From: an uncultured Altererythrobacter sp.
GTDB lineage: Bacteria; Pseudomonadota; Alphaproteobacteria; Sphingomonadales; Sphingomonadaceae
Direction of reading: 5' to 3'
DNA length: 64,000 nucleotides
Assembly: GCA_913056125.1 (NCBI GenBank)
Contig: CAJXNC010000001.1
Coordinates: 124,001-188,000, forward strand
In this document: positions 8,094 to 17,918 of the stretch, piece by piece
Layout of the letters: each line of letters begins with the position of its first letter
How positions within the stretch are numbered: the first letter of the stretch is position 1
Notes under the pieces: model-generated
Seen by the model: the letters and a program-made list of their open reading frames with translations, nothing else
The model's database searches: none
What the model was told of the DNA's origin: nothing
Made by a program: the position numbers and the translations under genes

Positions 8094-9356
8094 ATGTTGC
8101 GCCGCTGGCCCATTGCGATCCAGGTCATGGCATTGGTGGCGCTTGCCATCCTCGTTTCCGCAGGCGCGATGATTGCGATCACTCTTGGCGGCCCACCGCC
8201 GCGCCAGCCGCCGCTCAAGCTCGAACAGCTGGCGGAGGCGATGACTATTCCGCGCCTGACAGAATTCGTGTTCGAGGATCCTCGCCAGACGGACAATGTG
8301 GACGGGGCAGTCGACGAGATGGTCGAATTGCCGCGCGTTACCGAGCGTCTGGCTCCGCTGCTCGATGTCCCGGTGGAAGAATTGCGCTTCTACTCCGAAC
8401 AGCCGCAGAGCCTGCGCGACGACATGCTGTTCGGCGACTTCATCGTTGCGCGCGCGCTTGGCGACGGTGGCTGGGAGCTGCTCGAACGCGGGCCGGACCA
8501 GTCACTCAGGCGTTGGCAGATACTGACGATTTCGACGATTGTCGGCGTGCTCATCGTGCTGCTCTTACTTGCCTGGCTTGCCGCGCGCAGGATCACCCGG
8601 CCGATCCAGGACCTCGCTCTGGCTGCACGGTCGAGCCGCGCCGGTATGCCGTGGCGTTCCACCGTCGGCGACGGCCCGCCCGAAGTGCTCGACGCGGTGA
8701 GCGCGCTGGACGAGATGCACGCCCGAAATCTCGAACATTCGCGCCAGCGGATGACCATGCTGGCGGCAATTTCGCACGATATCGGCACGCCATTGGCGCG
8801 CCTTGCCTTCCGTATCGAAGGCTTGCCCGATCGCCAACGCGACGCTGCCATGGCCGATGTCGAGACCATGCGCCGGCTGTTGACCGATTCACTTACCTTG
8901 GCCAAGGGCTGGACGGGAAAGGTCGAGACCTGCAACCTGTCGGAGATCTGCAGCGAACTGGCAGCGCGCGAGAGGGAGACTGGCAACAATGTCGAGTTTG
9001 CCAGCTCCGGCCCGGTTTTCCTGACCGGCAACCCGCTCTCGCTGCAACGCATGGTGCAGAACCTGCTCGACAATGCCTTGCGCTATGGCGGCAGTGCGCG
9101 CCTGAGCGTGGATTGGGACGACCAATTCATCCGCCTTTCGGTAGAGGACGATGGTCCCGGCTTCCCCGACATTGCCAGCGAGGAATTGCTGCGTCCCTTT
9201 GTGCGCGGTGAAGCATCGCGTAACATGGCCAGCGGCGGAAGCGGACTGGGCCTGGCGATCGTTGCGCAGGTCGTCGCGCAACATGGCGGTACGATCGAAC
9301 TGGGCAAAGGAGTGGGCGGTGCCCGAGTGACGATACTTCTTCCAACTCGAAGATAA
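8094..9356 (+). CDS. EnvZ-like sensor histidine kinase
   Basis: 420 residues with two membrane helices (about 8-30 and 143-165) flanking a short Pro-rich periplasmic sensor, a HAMP domain, H-box AAISHDIGTPLARL (His228), N-box NLLDNALRYGG, G1 EDDGPGFP and G2 GGSGLGLAIV. This is the EnvZ/TctE-type architecture, and the gene follows its OmpR partner by 4 bp. The stimulus is unknown. Confidence 0.9.
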   Translation: MLRRWPIAIQVMALVALAILVSAGAMIAITLGGPPPRQPPLKLEQLAEAMTIPRLTEFVFEDPRQTDNVDGAVDEMVELPRVTERLAPLLDVPVEELRFYSEQPQSLRDDMLFGDFIVARALGDGGWELLERGPDQSLRRWQILTISTIVGVLIVLLLLAWLAARRITRPIQDLALAARSSRAGMPWRSTVGDGPPEVLDAVSALDEMHARNLEHSRQRMTMLAAISHDIGTPLARLAFRIEGLPDRQRDAAMADVETMRRLLTDSLTLAKGWTGKVETCNLSEICSELAARERETGNNVEFASSGPVFLTGNPLSLQRMVQNLLDNALRYGGSARLSVDWDDQFIRLSVEDDGPGFPDIASEELLRPFVRGEASRNMASGGSGLGLAIVAQVVAQHGGTIELGKGVGGARVTILLPTRR

Positions 9357-9641
9357 CCGAAAATGGCGATGTCGGCCTTCTCAGAGAAAACGTGCTTCAT
9401 TGCTGATTGGTCGGCGGATGTCAGGTCCGCATGGTCCTTCGTTTCAGCCAGCCCATATCGAGATAACCGCTCCCTACTAGAGCTCAGCCCTTAAGCCATG
9501 TTCATGATATGCCCGTTGGCTTCCCAGAAGCTGGCGTTGAAGAGCTTTGCGGCAGGAGTGGCAACTAGTCTAGTTCGTTGAGCCATAAGCAGATGATCTG
9601 CAACCCCCCTAGTGGTGGTCATTGTGCATGGGTGCAACAAT

Positions 9642-10796
9642 CTAGCGCTTCAGCTTGCGCTTGAGCCAGACATAGATGCCGCTGACGCTGAGGAAGGCGA
9701 GGAAGAACCCGCTCAGGAAAGTGAGCCATTGCCAGATTGGCCCACCGATCGATGCGGCGTGGATGCCGTCCATTGCATAGGCCACCTTGGTCGCGGTTCC
9801 GGCGCTGTCGTTGCGAAGGTCTACGACGACCTCTCCACCGGCATGGGGAACCAGCACTTCGGCTGGTCCCTGTTCGCCGATGATCATCAACTGCCAATTG
9901 CCAGTCGCATTCGCGGGCGCCTGGATCGAGGCTGGCCGACCAGGATAGGTCGATTGCGCCCGTGCCAGCGCATTCTCCCATTGCGCGCCGGACAAGATGA
10001 CCGGTGCCGAGGGCGGGGAGGACGGTTGAGGCGCAGCGACACGCGGCGCGTCATGCTCATCCACCACCTCCGTGCCGCCCGGTTCGACAATGGCGGCAAA
10101 GAATGTCGGGAAGCTGATCCATGCGCCGGTAAACGCCTCCACGATCAGGACGACAGACAAGAGCACGCCCGATTGGCGGTGGATGTTGAGCATCTTGCCT
10201 TCCCATTTGCGCCATTTCAGCGCGGCAAGAATCTTCCTGCGTCCCGGCCACCAGATGACGAGACCGGTCACGGCAGAGACGATCAGGAACAGTCCCATGA
10301 ATCCCACGACAGGGCGCCCCACACCGCTGAGCAGCAGATGGCCGTGGATCGCATGCATGAACCACATGAAGTCGCCCGTGCTTCGCTTGGTGTCGAGCAT
10401 TTCGCCGGAGACCGGATCGACATAGGCTGCCATGCGGGTTGGCGGGCCAAGCCCCATATTGGGCGGTCCGACCGGAGCGGTACCGAACATCATCGGATAA
10501 CCGGGTTCGCCGATCAACGCGGCGGTGACAGGTCCGTACTCGGCCAGGCCGGCAATCGCGGAATCGACATGCCGCGCCTCGATCAGCGCCGGATCTGCTT
10601 CTGCCGCAACCGCACGCTGCGGATTGAGGAAAAGCTCTGTGTCCTCCGGCCAGACCAATACCGAGCCGGTCACGCCTAGCAGCGCCATCGGGATTAGCAG
10701 GGCAATGCCCAGCCAGCGATGGACGAACAGCCAGACCTGCCGTGCCTTCGCCTTGGGCGAGATATAGGGCCTGGTTCCGGAGGTCACGCTTGCCAT
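9642..10796 (-). CDS. PepSY-associated transmembrane protein (putative ferric reductase type)
   Basis: 384 residues with four main membrane helices. The first begins after LFVHRWLGIALLIPM; His-bearing helices (HAIHGHLLLSG, MLNIHRQSGVLL, MDGIHAASIG) and two PepSY-like periplasmic parts (MLDTKRSTGD; APANATGNWQL) follow. Such PepSY_TM proteins are often encoded with siderophore receptors and are thought to reduce ferric siderophores or haem. The ATG at 10796 is chosen because it lies 10 bp after the TonB-receptor stop; the longer reading overlaps that gene. Co-transcription with the receptor is likely. Confidence 0.82.
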   Translation of the reverse strand: MASVTSGTRPYISPKAKARQVWLFVHRWLGIALLIPMALLGVTGSVLVWPEDTELFLNPQRAVAAEADPALIEARHVDSAIAGLAEYGPVTAALIGEPGYPMMFGTAPVGPPNMGLGPPTRMAAYVDPVSGEMLDTKRSTGDFMWFMHAIHGHLLLSGVGRPVVGFMGLFLIVSAVTGLVIWWPGRRKILAALKWRKWEGKMLNIHRQSGVLLSVVLIVEAFTGAWISFPTFFAAIVEPGGTEVVDEHDAPRVAAPQPSSPPSAPVILSGAQWENALARAQSTYPGRPASIQAPANATGNWQLMIIGEQGPAEVLVPHAGGEVVVDLRNDSAGTATKVAYAMDGIHAASIGGPIWQWLTFLSGFFLAFLSVSGIYVWLKRKLKR

Positions 10797-10806
10797 GGCC
10801 GGTCGC

Positions 10807-12831
10807 TCAGAAACGGATCGCCGTGGTGATCTTGAAATTGCGGCCCGGCTCCACATCGTTCAGCACCAGAGGGCCGAAGACGGGGTGGAAGGTTTCGCCG
10901 CTGCGCGAGGCGTGGCTGGTATAGGTTTCATCGAAGAGATTATCGATGCCAGCTGTCAGCGAGAGCCCTTCAATGCCGCCGACATCCTCCCAGCGACTGG
11001 AGAGGTTGACCACCGTATAGCCCGGCTTGACCGTGCCCGAGACGTCGGTCTTGTCGAATGTGTGCTGCACGTTGAGGCCGGCAAAAATCGTGCCGTCCGT
11101 GCTCGTCCAGCCAATTTCGCCGGTGAGCTTGTCACCGTTTTCCCGCAAGCTCTCTGCCAGGCTCGCTCCGGTGAGTTGCGATGTGTCGAGTTGCGAGCTG
11201 GAATAGCCAGCCAGCAGGTCGAACTGTCCCGCCTGCAAGTTCGCCGCAAGCTCGAAACCGTCGATCTGCGCTGTCCCCAGATTGGCATCCCACACCACGC
11301 CGGCCGCCGTGCCCGACGGGACCTCGCCGATATAGTTATCGATCGTCGTCTTGAAGTAACGGCCGGTCAGGCCCAGTCCGACACCGTCAAACACCTGGCG
11401 ATAGGTTGCGCCTACCTCGAAATTGTTGCCCGTTTCGGGTTCGAGGGCCGGGTTGACGATCTTCACCCCGGCATTGCCGCCAAAGGGTTCGGCCAGCTCG
11501 GGGCCGCGGAACAGGGTGGTATAGCTGATGAAAAGCTGCAGGGCTTCGACCGGATTGATCTCGCCCGCAATACCCCAGGTCAGCTCGTCCCAGCTGCCGC
11601 TATCGCCCGTGGTTTCATATTCCAGCGAATAGTCGTTGAAACGAAGGCCGGGCCGGACATGGAGCATGCCGTCGAGTAGCGCGATATCGTCCTCGACGAA
11701 CAGGGCGAGGCTTTCTGCGTTCTGGAACTCGGGTGCAGCGGCACCGGCTACGTCGGAAATATACTCGAATTCCTGCGAGAAATATTCCGCGCCCCAGGTG
11801 AAGGTCTGGCTGGTCGAGCCGTGGTCGATGAAGGACTGCGCCATCAGGTTGGCGCCCCAATTGTCCGCCGTCACCTGCCGGTCTGTCAGGATACCGCGGG
11901 GAATGCCCGGATCGCTCTCGTCGCGATAGAGCTTCAGATCGTTGGTGAAGACGGTGAGCGACAGGTCGAGCGCTTCTCCGAAATAGCCATCGTAGCCGAG
12001 ATTGATGGTCTCGCGCTCATACTCGGTAGGCAGCAGGATGTTGCCGGTGATCGCCTCATTGGTCAGCACGCCCATATCGGGGCGCTGCGTGTAGTCGCCT
12101 TCATCCCAATAGCGATCATAGGAAGCCCGCAGGGAGTGGTTTGCGTCCAGCGCATATTCGGCCTTGAGCAGGATATCTTGCGTCCGCCCGTCGCTGCCGA
12201 TTGTCGCGCGGCCGGAGCCATCCTCGAAATTGCCGCGATCGACATGGCTGTAATAGCCGAGCAGGTCGAGCCCGCCCGCCGTGCCGTAAAGCGTGACAGA
12301 ACCGGCCCATAGATCATTGCTGTTCCAGCTGCCCGACAGGCGGCCGCCCACCGATTTGCCGGGATCGAGCAGGTTTGCCGCATCCTTTGTTTCGAAACGG
12401 ATCGCACCGCCCAGGCCGCCATGGGTTACACTGTTCGTGCCGAGCTGGATGTCGGCAGACTTCAGGATATCCGGATTGACCAGCAAATTGCCGATATGGT
12501 GGTAGATGTAGTTCGTCTGTAGCGCGCCATCGATATAGACATTGAGGTCGCGGTCATCGAGGCCGCGGAAGTTGATCCGCGTATTGACCGAGTGGGTGCC
12601 GCCCACATCGACGCCGGGAATGGGGCGCAAAAGATCCGAAAGGTGGTCCGCCTGGCGGATCGCAATGTCCTCGTCACCCAGCACAAGATTATCCGAGGTG
12701 ACCTGCGTTCCCCAGACAACGATTGTGGTGTCATCCGCGCCCTGGTCTTCCTGCGCATGGGTGGCCGGCGCAAGGCACAGGGTTGTTCCGAGAATCGAGA
12801 CGGTGGCGAAAAGCCGGGTACGGATAGACAA
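10807..12831 (-). CDS. TonB-dependent siderophore/haem-type receptor
   Basis: 674 residues: signal peptide (1-26), TonB-box region (DDTTIVVWG), plug domain (about 40-160; IPGVDVGGTHSVNTRINFRG), then a 22-strand barrel ending in a C-terminal aromatic residue (AIRF). The size and the downstream PepSY reductase gene argue for an iron chelate as substrate. A Fur-like dyad lies 17 bp upstream of the start. There is no N-terminal STN domain, so this receptor does not signal to an anti-sigma factor. Confidence 0.88.
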   Translation of the reverse strand: MSIRTRLFATVSILGTTLCLAPATHAQEDQGADDTTIVVWGTQVTSDNLVLGDEDIAIRQADHLSDLLRPIPGVDVGGTHSVNTRINFRGLDDRDLNVYIDGALQTNYIYHHIGNLLVNPDILKSADIQLGTNSVTHGGLGGAIRFETKDAANLLDPGKSVGGRLSGSWNSNDLWAGSVTLYGTAGGLDLLGYYSHVDRGNFEDGSGRATIGSDGRTQDILLKAEYALDANHSLRASYDRYWDEGDYTQRPDMGVLTNEAITGNILLPTEYERETINLGYDGYFGEALDLSLTVFTNDLKLYRDESDPGIPRGILTDRQVTADNWGANLMAQSFIDHGSTSQTFTWGAEYFSQEFEYISDVAGAAAPEFQNAESLALFVEDDIALLDGMLHVRPGLRFNDYSLEYETTGDSGSWDELTWGIAGEINPVEALQLFISYTTLFRGPELAEPFGGNAGVKIVNPALEPETGNNFEVGATYRQVFDGVGLGLTGRYFKTTIDNYIGEVPSGTAAGVVWDANLGTAQIDGFELAANLQAGQFDLLAGYSSSQLDTSQLTGASLAESLRENGDKLTGEIGWTSTDGTIFAGLNVQHTFDKTDVSGTVKPGYTVVNLSSRWEDVGGIEGLSLTAGIDNLFDETYTSHASRSGETFHPVFGPLVLNDVEPGRNFKITTAIRF

Positions 12832-12847
12832 GATGATGCTCCCTCAT

Positions 12848-12862
12848 TGCGAGTCGTTCGCA
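12848..12862. promoter_or_regulatory. Candidate Fur box upstream of TonB receptor
   Basis: TGCGA-GTCGT-TCGCA is a perfect 5-5-5 dyad, close to the TGCGAATNATTCGCA-type sites bound by Fur in alphaproteobacteria. It ends 17 bp before the start of the TonB-receptor gene. A second, weaker GC(T/G)-rich dyad lies at about 12881-12903. Confidence 0.5.
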
Positions 12863-12922
12863 TGTTGTGGAGGGCATCTATTGCGACGCACTAGCATTAG
12901 CAAGAATCTTTGCCTTTCTCGA

Positions 12923-13034
12923 GGCACTGTCAAAGCAAGCTGGCTGAGCGGGCAGGGCTCATGGCCTGAATTGCGGACGCAGGAAGGGCGAATTCTGCTA
13001 TGCAGTAAACAGTTGCAGTTGGACTGACAGCTCC
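12923..13034 (+). mobile_element. IS6-like internally deleted element (MITE-like copy E)
   Basis: The left terminus GGCACTGTCA (12923-12932) and right terminus TGACAGCTCC (13025-13034) are imperfect inverted repeats (8 of 10). The subterminal AGCTGGCTGAGCGGGCAGGG is shared with the copy at 34006. An ATGGCCTGA piece matches the end of the transposase gene in longer copies. At 112 bp it has no coding capacity. No target duplication could be identified. Confidence 0.6.
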
Positions 13035-13078
13035 CTGCCTGCGTGATCGCAGATTTCGATGGCCGTTTTCAAATTCGA

Positions 13079-13109
13079 GTACCCAGTTTGTGAGTGGTTC
13101 TCCCTCTAC
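13079..13109 (+). promoter_or_regulatory. ECF-type promoter of the STN TonB receptor
   Basis: GTACCC (13079-13084), a 19-nt spacer, then CTCTAC (13104-13109). The same hexamers with the same spacing occur upstream of the sigma gene and of the PhoX gene. The implied leader to the ATG at 13170 is about 60 nt. Confidence 0.65.
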
Positions 13110-13169
13110 ATGTTTGGCGACCCTGATCGTTACGAATAGCGGGGCGCCGGGAGATCAGGGGGAGTATAC

Positions 13170-16100
13170 ATGATCGGCTTCAATCGTCCGTGTTCGTCGG
13201 CGCGCAAGGCCCTGCGCGTCAGTCTCGTTTGCATGACCAGCATTGCCGCTATCGGTGCGGCCACGGCGCCTGTCACGGCAATTGGTCAGGATGGATCGAG
13301 TCAGCAGCAAGGCATTTCGATCAACATACCGCGCCAGTCGATGGCGGATGCCCTGCGAACATTTGCGCGACAGGTCGGCAAGCAAATTGTCTTCTATTCC
13401 AACGATGCAGAAGATCTCACCGCAGGACCCATTTCGGGCACCTTCTCGGAGCAGGAAGCGCTACGTCGTATCCTTGGCGAGTCTGGACTCGACTTCGTTT
13501 ACGTCAATGACCGCACCATCGGCATTGGCCGCCGCGACGCACAGGGTCGGCTGATTGCCGCCAGTGCGCAGAACGACGACCTGCCCATGGATGCCGACGA
13601 TGTCATCGTCGTTACTGGCCGCTTGCTCGATGCGGAGCTGTCGATCGAGGCGAAACGCGAGGCCGACCAGATCGTCGATGTGCTGTCGGCCGACCAGGCC
13701 AACCAGTTGCCGGACCAGAACGTCGCGGAATCGCTCTCGCGTATTGCAGGCGTTTCGGTGATCCGCAGCAATGAAACCGGCGACGGCAACTACATTTCTA
13801 TCCGCGGCCTCGATTCAGCACTCTCGAACATCCAGTTCAATGGTGTGAATACCGGTCAGACAGGTGGTGCGCGCCGCTACACGCCGAACCGCAGTGTTCC
13901 GCTGGAAGGCATCACTGCAGACAACATCAAGGAAATTCGCGTAGCCAAATCGCTGCTCCCTTTTGACGAAGGCGAAGGCATTGGCGGTTCGGTCAATATC
14001 ATCGCCAGGACGCCGCTCGATGGTGACCGTGATCACTTCAATGTCGACGTCTCGGGTCGCTATGGTGAGTTTGCTGACCGGCTGGGTTTCGACGCGGGTC
14101 TCAACTTCACCAAGATCTTCAGCGACAGCTTCGGCATCAATGTCGCTGCGTCATTTCGTCGCCGCAACATCCACAATTATGAAATCGGTGCAGGTGAAAT
14201 CCTTCTGGGCAGTATCGACAGCGTGCGCGATGCTCAGGGCAACACGTTGACTGGCGCGGACCTGTTTGCTCTCGGTCTCGACGATCAGGACGATTTTCGC
14301 GATTTCGAACCGGGCCAGTTCACGGCCGACCAGGTCATTTTCGATTCCTGGGGCTACCAGATCCAGGAACAGGTTCGCGATACCTACTCGGCTTCGGGTG
14401 CAATCGACTGGCGGCCTGCCGAACATACTTTGCTGACGTTGAGTGGGCGCTACAGCCGCACCGAAATCGACGGCAAGGAATGGGAAGTCGGTTTTGACCA
14501 GGACGATACCGGGTTTGACCTGGTTGGCAATTCGCTGGTGGCCACACTGGGCGATCTCGAACTGGACTACAATGCCCAGCTCGAACAGTCGGTCGATACC
14601 AGTGGCCATGTCTTGCTCAAGGGCGTGACTGATCTCGACCGATTTCAGTTCAACTACCAAGCCAGCTATTCGAAAGCGCGGACGTCCAACCCGCAAACCG
14701 ACCTTGTGTTCGATACCGATACCGAGTTCGACGATGCAGACGACAATCTGGACTACCAGCCATACACTTTTGTCGACACCTACTTTCCGGTGCCCAATCC
14801 GGACATCTTGAACAATGCTGCTTTCGCAGCAGGGCTCAGGAATATCCCAAGCATTGAGATGATCGATCCATTTGGCTTGCGCCTGTTCGACATCACCATC
14901 GAGAACACACGTTATGCTGCCGAAGGCGACATGCGTTTCTATGCCGATGCCGAGATGCTTGGCGGCGTGCTGACCGAGATCCGCGTGGGCGGCAAGTTCG
15001 AGCGATCGGACGTCTACAACTTCTTCAACTACTACAGTTTCGGTGCAGCCGGCCTGAACCTAGACGGCACCTATAATTCCGACGGCGGCAATGCGACGGG
15101 CACCTTCCTGAGCGGATTTGACAGCCTGGACGTCGGGACGATCGGCTTCAGCCCGATCAACTCGCCACTCTCGGCCATTGGCATCGATACGATTCCGAAG
15201 TTCGGCGATGCCGCGTTCGAGACTTTCGGCGCCAATTATCGCGACACATTCCTGGCCTCGGGCGATCCGTTCGTGTTCGAACAATTCTTCGATGGCCGCG
15301 AGGATGTGACCGCTGGTTTCGCACAGTTCGATTATGAAAGCGGACCGTTCCGCCTGATCGCCGGCGCACGTATCGAACGCTACGACGGAACTTTCACCGC
15401 GCCGCTCACATTGCAGGGTCAGGTCACGCTGACATCGGAAGATGAAGATGTCGATGATCGTGGGCTGGAGCTGACCGAGCCAGGTGCACCGCAGACGGCC
15501 GTAACAACCACGTCGAGCAATACCGAAATCCTGCCGCGTATGGCGGCGACATTCGATGTTTCGGACAGCATTCGCTTGCGTTTCGGGGCTGGCTATTCGT
15601 TGGCCCGGCCGAGTTATAGTCAGCTCGGCAATGCATCCAGCGTCAACATTTCACTCACCGCGGAAGATCCCGATGGCGGGGTTATCCTACCCGGCGTGGA
15701 AACTACCGCGGAAGCAGTCGCCGCCGGCGGCCTCTCTCCCGATGAGATTAGCGATGTATTTGTCAGTGTTTCCAGCGGCAATCCGAACCTGGAGAATTCG
15801 CGTTCGCTCAACCTCGATGGGTCCATCGAATTCTATCCGATGCGCGGTACAGCCATTACGCTGGGCCTGTTCTACAAGCGAATCAACAACTTCATCTTCC
15901 TCGGCTCCGAGTCTGACGAAAGCGATGTCGATGTGGAGTTTGTGGAGTCGCTGCTTAGTGCAGATGGTCTGGCGCTACTCAATTCCTTCGGTGGTGTCGA
16001 AGCCCTGATCGGAGACCAGTTCAACTCGACCCTGTCGATCTCGCGCCCCGAGAATGGTGGTTCTGCCACGCTCAAAGGCCTTGAATTCGGCGTCAGTCAC

Positions 16101-16610
16101 CGGATGAGCTGGGCACCAGGTTTGCTGCGGCATGTGGGCTTCAATGGAAACATTACCTACACGGACAGCAGCGCGCAATTCGTCGTCGACCAGGGCCTGG
16201 ATCCGGACGAAGCACTCGTCCTCCTGGGATACTACGCTGCGGGCGACCAGCTGATTCGGGATTCGGCATTCTTCCGTGCGCCGGACATCAGCTCCAATGG
16301 TTCGGTCTACTACGATGACGGCCATTTCGAGACTGCCCTGTCGGTCAGCTACCAGTCGGAATCGTTCAACTCCGCGGGTGATTTCGGCCTTGACGAGTAT
16401 ACCGGAGCCTATACCCAACTCGATCTGTTCGTAGGCTATACCTTTGATGTGGGAGCTGGCGAAATCCAGCTGTTTGGTGAGGTGGCGGACCTGCTCGATT
16501 CAGGGGTCAAGGCAACCGACCTGAAGACCATCGGACGCTCACGAACAGCCTTCAATGATGCCTCGTTCAACGGACGTGAGTTCCGCTTCGGACTCCGCGG
16601 CCGCTTCTAA
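13170..16610 (+). CDS. Large TonB-dependent receptor with N-terminal STN signalling domain
   Basis: 1146 residues. After a signal peptide (1-40) comes an STN (secretin/TonB short N-terminal) domain, about 48-120 (ISINIPRQSMADALRTFARQ). A TonB box (DDVIVVTGR, about 145), a plug (about 165-300) and a large barrel ending in GLRGRF follow. STN domains contact the FecR-type anti-sigma protein, encoded here convergently at 16776-17918. The length fits the large sphingomonad/Caulobacter receptors associated with complex substrates. With PhoX in the same putative regulon, a phosphorylated organic ligand is a reasonable inference but is not proven. RBS GGGGGAG precedes the ATG. Confidence 0.9.
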   Translation: MIGFNRPCSSARKALRVSLVCMTSIAAIGAATAPVTAIGQDGSSQQQGISINIPRQSMADALRTFARQVGKQIVFYSNDAEDLTAGPISGTFSEQEALRRILGESGLDFVYVNDRTIGIGRRDAQGRLIAASAQNDDLPMDADDVIVVTGRLLDAELSIEAKREADQIVDVLSADQANQLPDQNVAESLSRIAGVSVIRSNETGDGNYISIRGLDSALSNIQFNGVNTGQTGGARRYTPNRSVPLEGITADNIKEIRVAKSLLPFDEGEGIGGSVNIIARTPLDGDRDHFNVDVSGRYGEFADRLGFDAGLNFTKIFSDSFGINVAASFRRRNIHNYEIGAGEILLGSIDSVRDAQGNTLTGADLFALGLDDQDDFRDFEPGQFTADQVIFDSWGYQIQEQVRDTYSASGAIDWRPAEHTLLTLSGRYSRTEIDGKEWEVGFDQDDTGFDLVGNSLVATLGDLELDYNAQLEQSVDTSGHVLLKGVTDLDRFQFNYQASYSKARTSNPQTDLVFDTDTEFDDADDNLDYQPYTFVDTYFPVPNPDILNNAAFAAGLRNIPSIEMIDPFGLRLFDITIENTRYAAEGDMRFYADAEMLGGVLTEIRVGGKFERSDVYNFFNYYSFGAAGLNLDGTYNSDGGNATGTFLSGFDSLDVGTIGFSPINSPLSAIGIDTIPKFGDAAFETFGANYRDTFLASGDPFVFEQFFDGREDVTAGFAQFDYESGPFRLIAGARIERYDGTFTAPLTLQGQVTLTSEDEDVDDRGLELTEPGAPQTAVTTTSSNTEILPRMAATFDVSDSIRLRFGAGYSLARPSYSQLGNASSVNISLTAEDPDGGVILPGVETTAEAVAAGGLSPDEISDVFVSVSSGNPNLENSRSLNLDGSIEFYPMRGTAITLGLFYKRINNFIFLGSESDESDVDVEFVESLLSADGLALLNSFGGVEALIGDQFNSTLSISRPENGGSATLKGLEFGVSHRMSWAPGLLRHVGFNGNITYTDSSAQFVVDQGLDPDEALVLLGYYAAGDQLIRDSAFFRAPDISSNGSVYYDDGHFETALSVSYQSESFNSAGDFGLDEYTGAYTQLDLFVGYTFDVGAGEIQLFGEVADLLDSGVKATDLKTIGRSRTAFNDASFNGREFRFGLRGRF

Positions 16611-16626
16611 GGCCAGTACTATTGGT

Positions 16627-16653
16627 GGCCGGCGTGCTCCACTCGGGCCGGCC
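16627..16653. terminator. Hairpin between convergent receptor and fecR genes
   Basis: GGCCGGC (16627-16633) and GCCGGCC (16647-16653) form a 7-bp GC stem between two converging genes. There is no U-tract on either side, so it is a weak call for a shared terminator. Confidence 0.3.
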
Positions 16654-16775
16654 GCCAACGCCCTTTACAGATATCCGCGGGTGCTTGGGGCTTCGTCATA
16701 CGGCGGAGCCCCATTCTCGCGTGGAGACGGGGCACCACAGGCGGACATGATGCCCGCCAGACTTGGTGCAATCTT

Positions 16776-17918
16776 CTATTGGTCGGCTTGGCCGAGAATG
16801 ACTTTTGTCGCGTCGGAGCGGTCAACATTGAAACGACCGGTCAGTTCCAGGAAGGCGATGAATGAATCGGGATCGTCTGCGTCGAACACCCCCGAGAACT
16901 CGCTCTGCGCGAGCATCGGATCGGCAACTTCGATCTGGACCTTGTTATACCGGTTGAACTTCTCGGCGATCATGTCGAGTGTGTCACCATCGAAGGTCAA
17001 TTCGCGGTTGCGCCAAGAAGTGATGCCTTCGAGATTGGCGATCGTCACCGTGGGAATGGTTGTCAGGGGTGCGACTCTGGCCGACTGTCCGGCAGCCAGA
17101 ATTACCGGCGCCACCTCAGCAGGTCCCTGATCAAAATCGGCCGAAGCCAGCCGTGTTGCGCCATCATCGTTCTTCACAAGTACGCGCCCTTCGACGACAG
17201 TGACTTTGACGTTGTCGCCTGTGCGTTCGACGTTGAATATGGTCCCAACGGCCTGTGCGATCGTATCACCTGCCATTACCCGGAAGGGCCGCTTCTCATC
17301 GTGCGCGACCTCGAACAGCGCTTCGCCGCTTACCAGTTCGATTTTGCGAGCTTGCTCTTCGAATTCGACACGAATGGCGGACAGGGCATTGAGGTGCACG
17401 ATCGAACCGTCATCGAGGACGACAGATCGCTGTTCGCCAATTCCCGTCGAAAGCAGGCTTTCCTGGTCTGCGGTTGCAGCGAACACGCTCGAGCCTGCCT
17501 GGCCTTGGTCGCGCTCGATCCTGCCGACGGCAAATACCGTGCCGACAAGCGCGATCCCGGCCAGCGAGGCCGCCAGAACGGGGCGTTTCCAGGTTCGGTT
17601 TCGTTCGTGCAGCGGGAGGGCATGCATCGGCGCTGCGTTTGGCGTCTTTGTTGGGCGATGCTTGAACAGATGCAGGACATCCGGATCTTCCCCGTGAAGT
17701 AGTCCCTCAATGCATAACGCATCGCTTGCCTCGGCCTGGCTCATGCCGCCTAGCAGTGAGGCGGCGAGGAGCAGTTCCTCCACATGTGTGGGCGATGCCG
17801 TCAGCCAGCGCGCCAATTCCTTGCGTTGGGCAAGTTCGAGCGAGCCTCCATCGATCAAGACCGCCCATGCGGCTGCTTCCTCTGCAATCTGCGGATTTGG
17901 AATGGGATTAGCCATCAT
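16776..17918 (-). CDS. FecR-family anti-sigma factor/transmembrane regulator
   Basis: 380 residues: an N-terminal cytoplasmic anti-sigma domain with the FecR WxxxxxxG-type motifs (EEAAAWAVLIDGG; LARWLTASPTHVEELL), one membrane helix (about 113-131), a periplasmic FecR domain (GSIVHLNALSAIRVEF; GEALFEVAHDEKRPF), and a C-terminal STN-interacting part. It overlaps the end of the sigma gene by 11 bp. It relays receptor occupancy to the ECF sigma factor. Confidence 0.9.
   Translation of the reverse strand: MMANPIPNPQIAEEAAAWAVLIDGGSLELAQRKELARWLTASPTHVEELLLAASLLGGMSQAEASDALCIEGLLHGEDPDVLHLFKHRPTKTPNAAPMHALPLHERNRTWKRPVLAASLAGIALVGTVFAVGRIERDQGQAGSSVFAATADQESLLSTGIGEQRSVVLDDGSIVHLNALSAIRVEFEEQARKIELVSGEALFEVAHDEKRPFRVMAGDTIAQAVGTIFNVERTGDNVKVTVVEGRVLVKNDDGATRLASADFDQGPAEVAPVILAAGQSARVAPLTTIPTVTIANLEGITSWRNRELTFDGDTLDMIAEKFNRYNKVQIEVADPMLAQSEFSGVFDADDPDSFIAFLELTGRFNVDRSDATKVILGQADQ

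Noticed and set aside
9612-10679. 355-codon plus-strand frame
   Set aside because: It is antisense to the PepSY protein gene, which has clear membrane and family motifs; a high-GC shadow frame.
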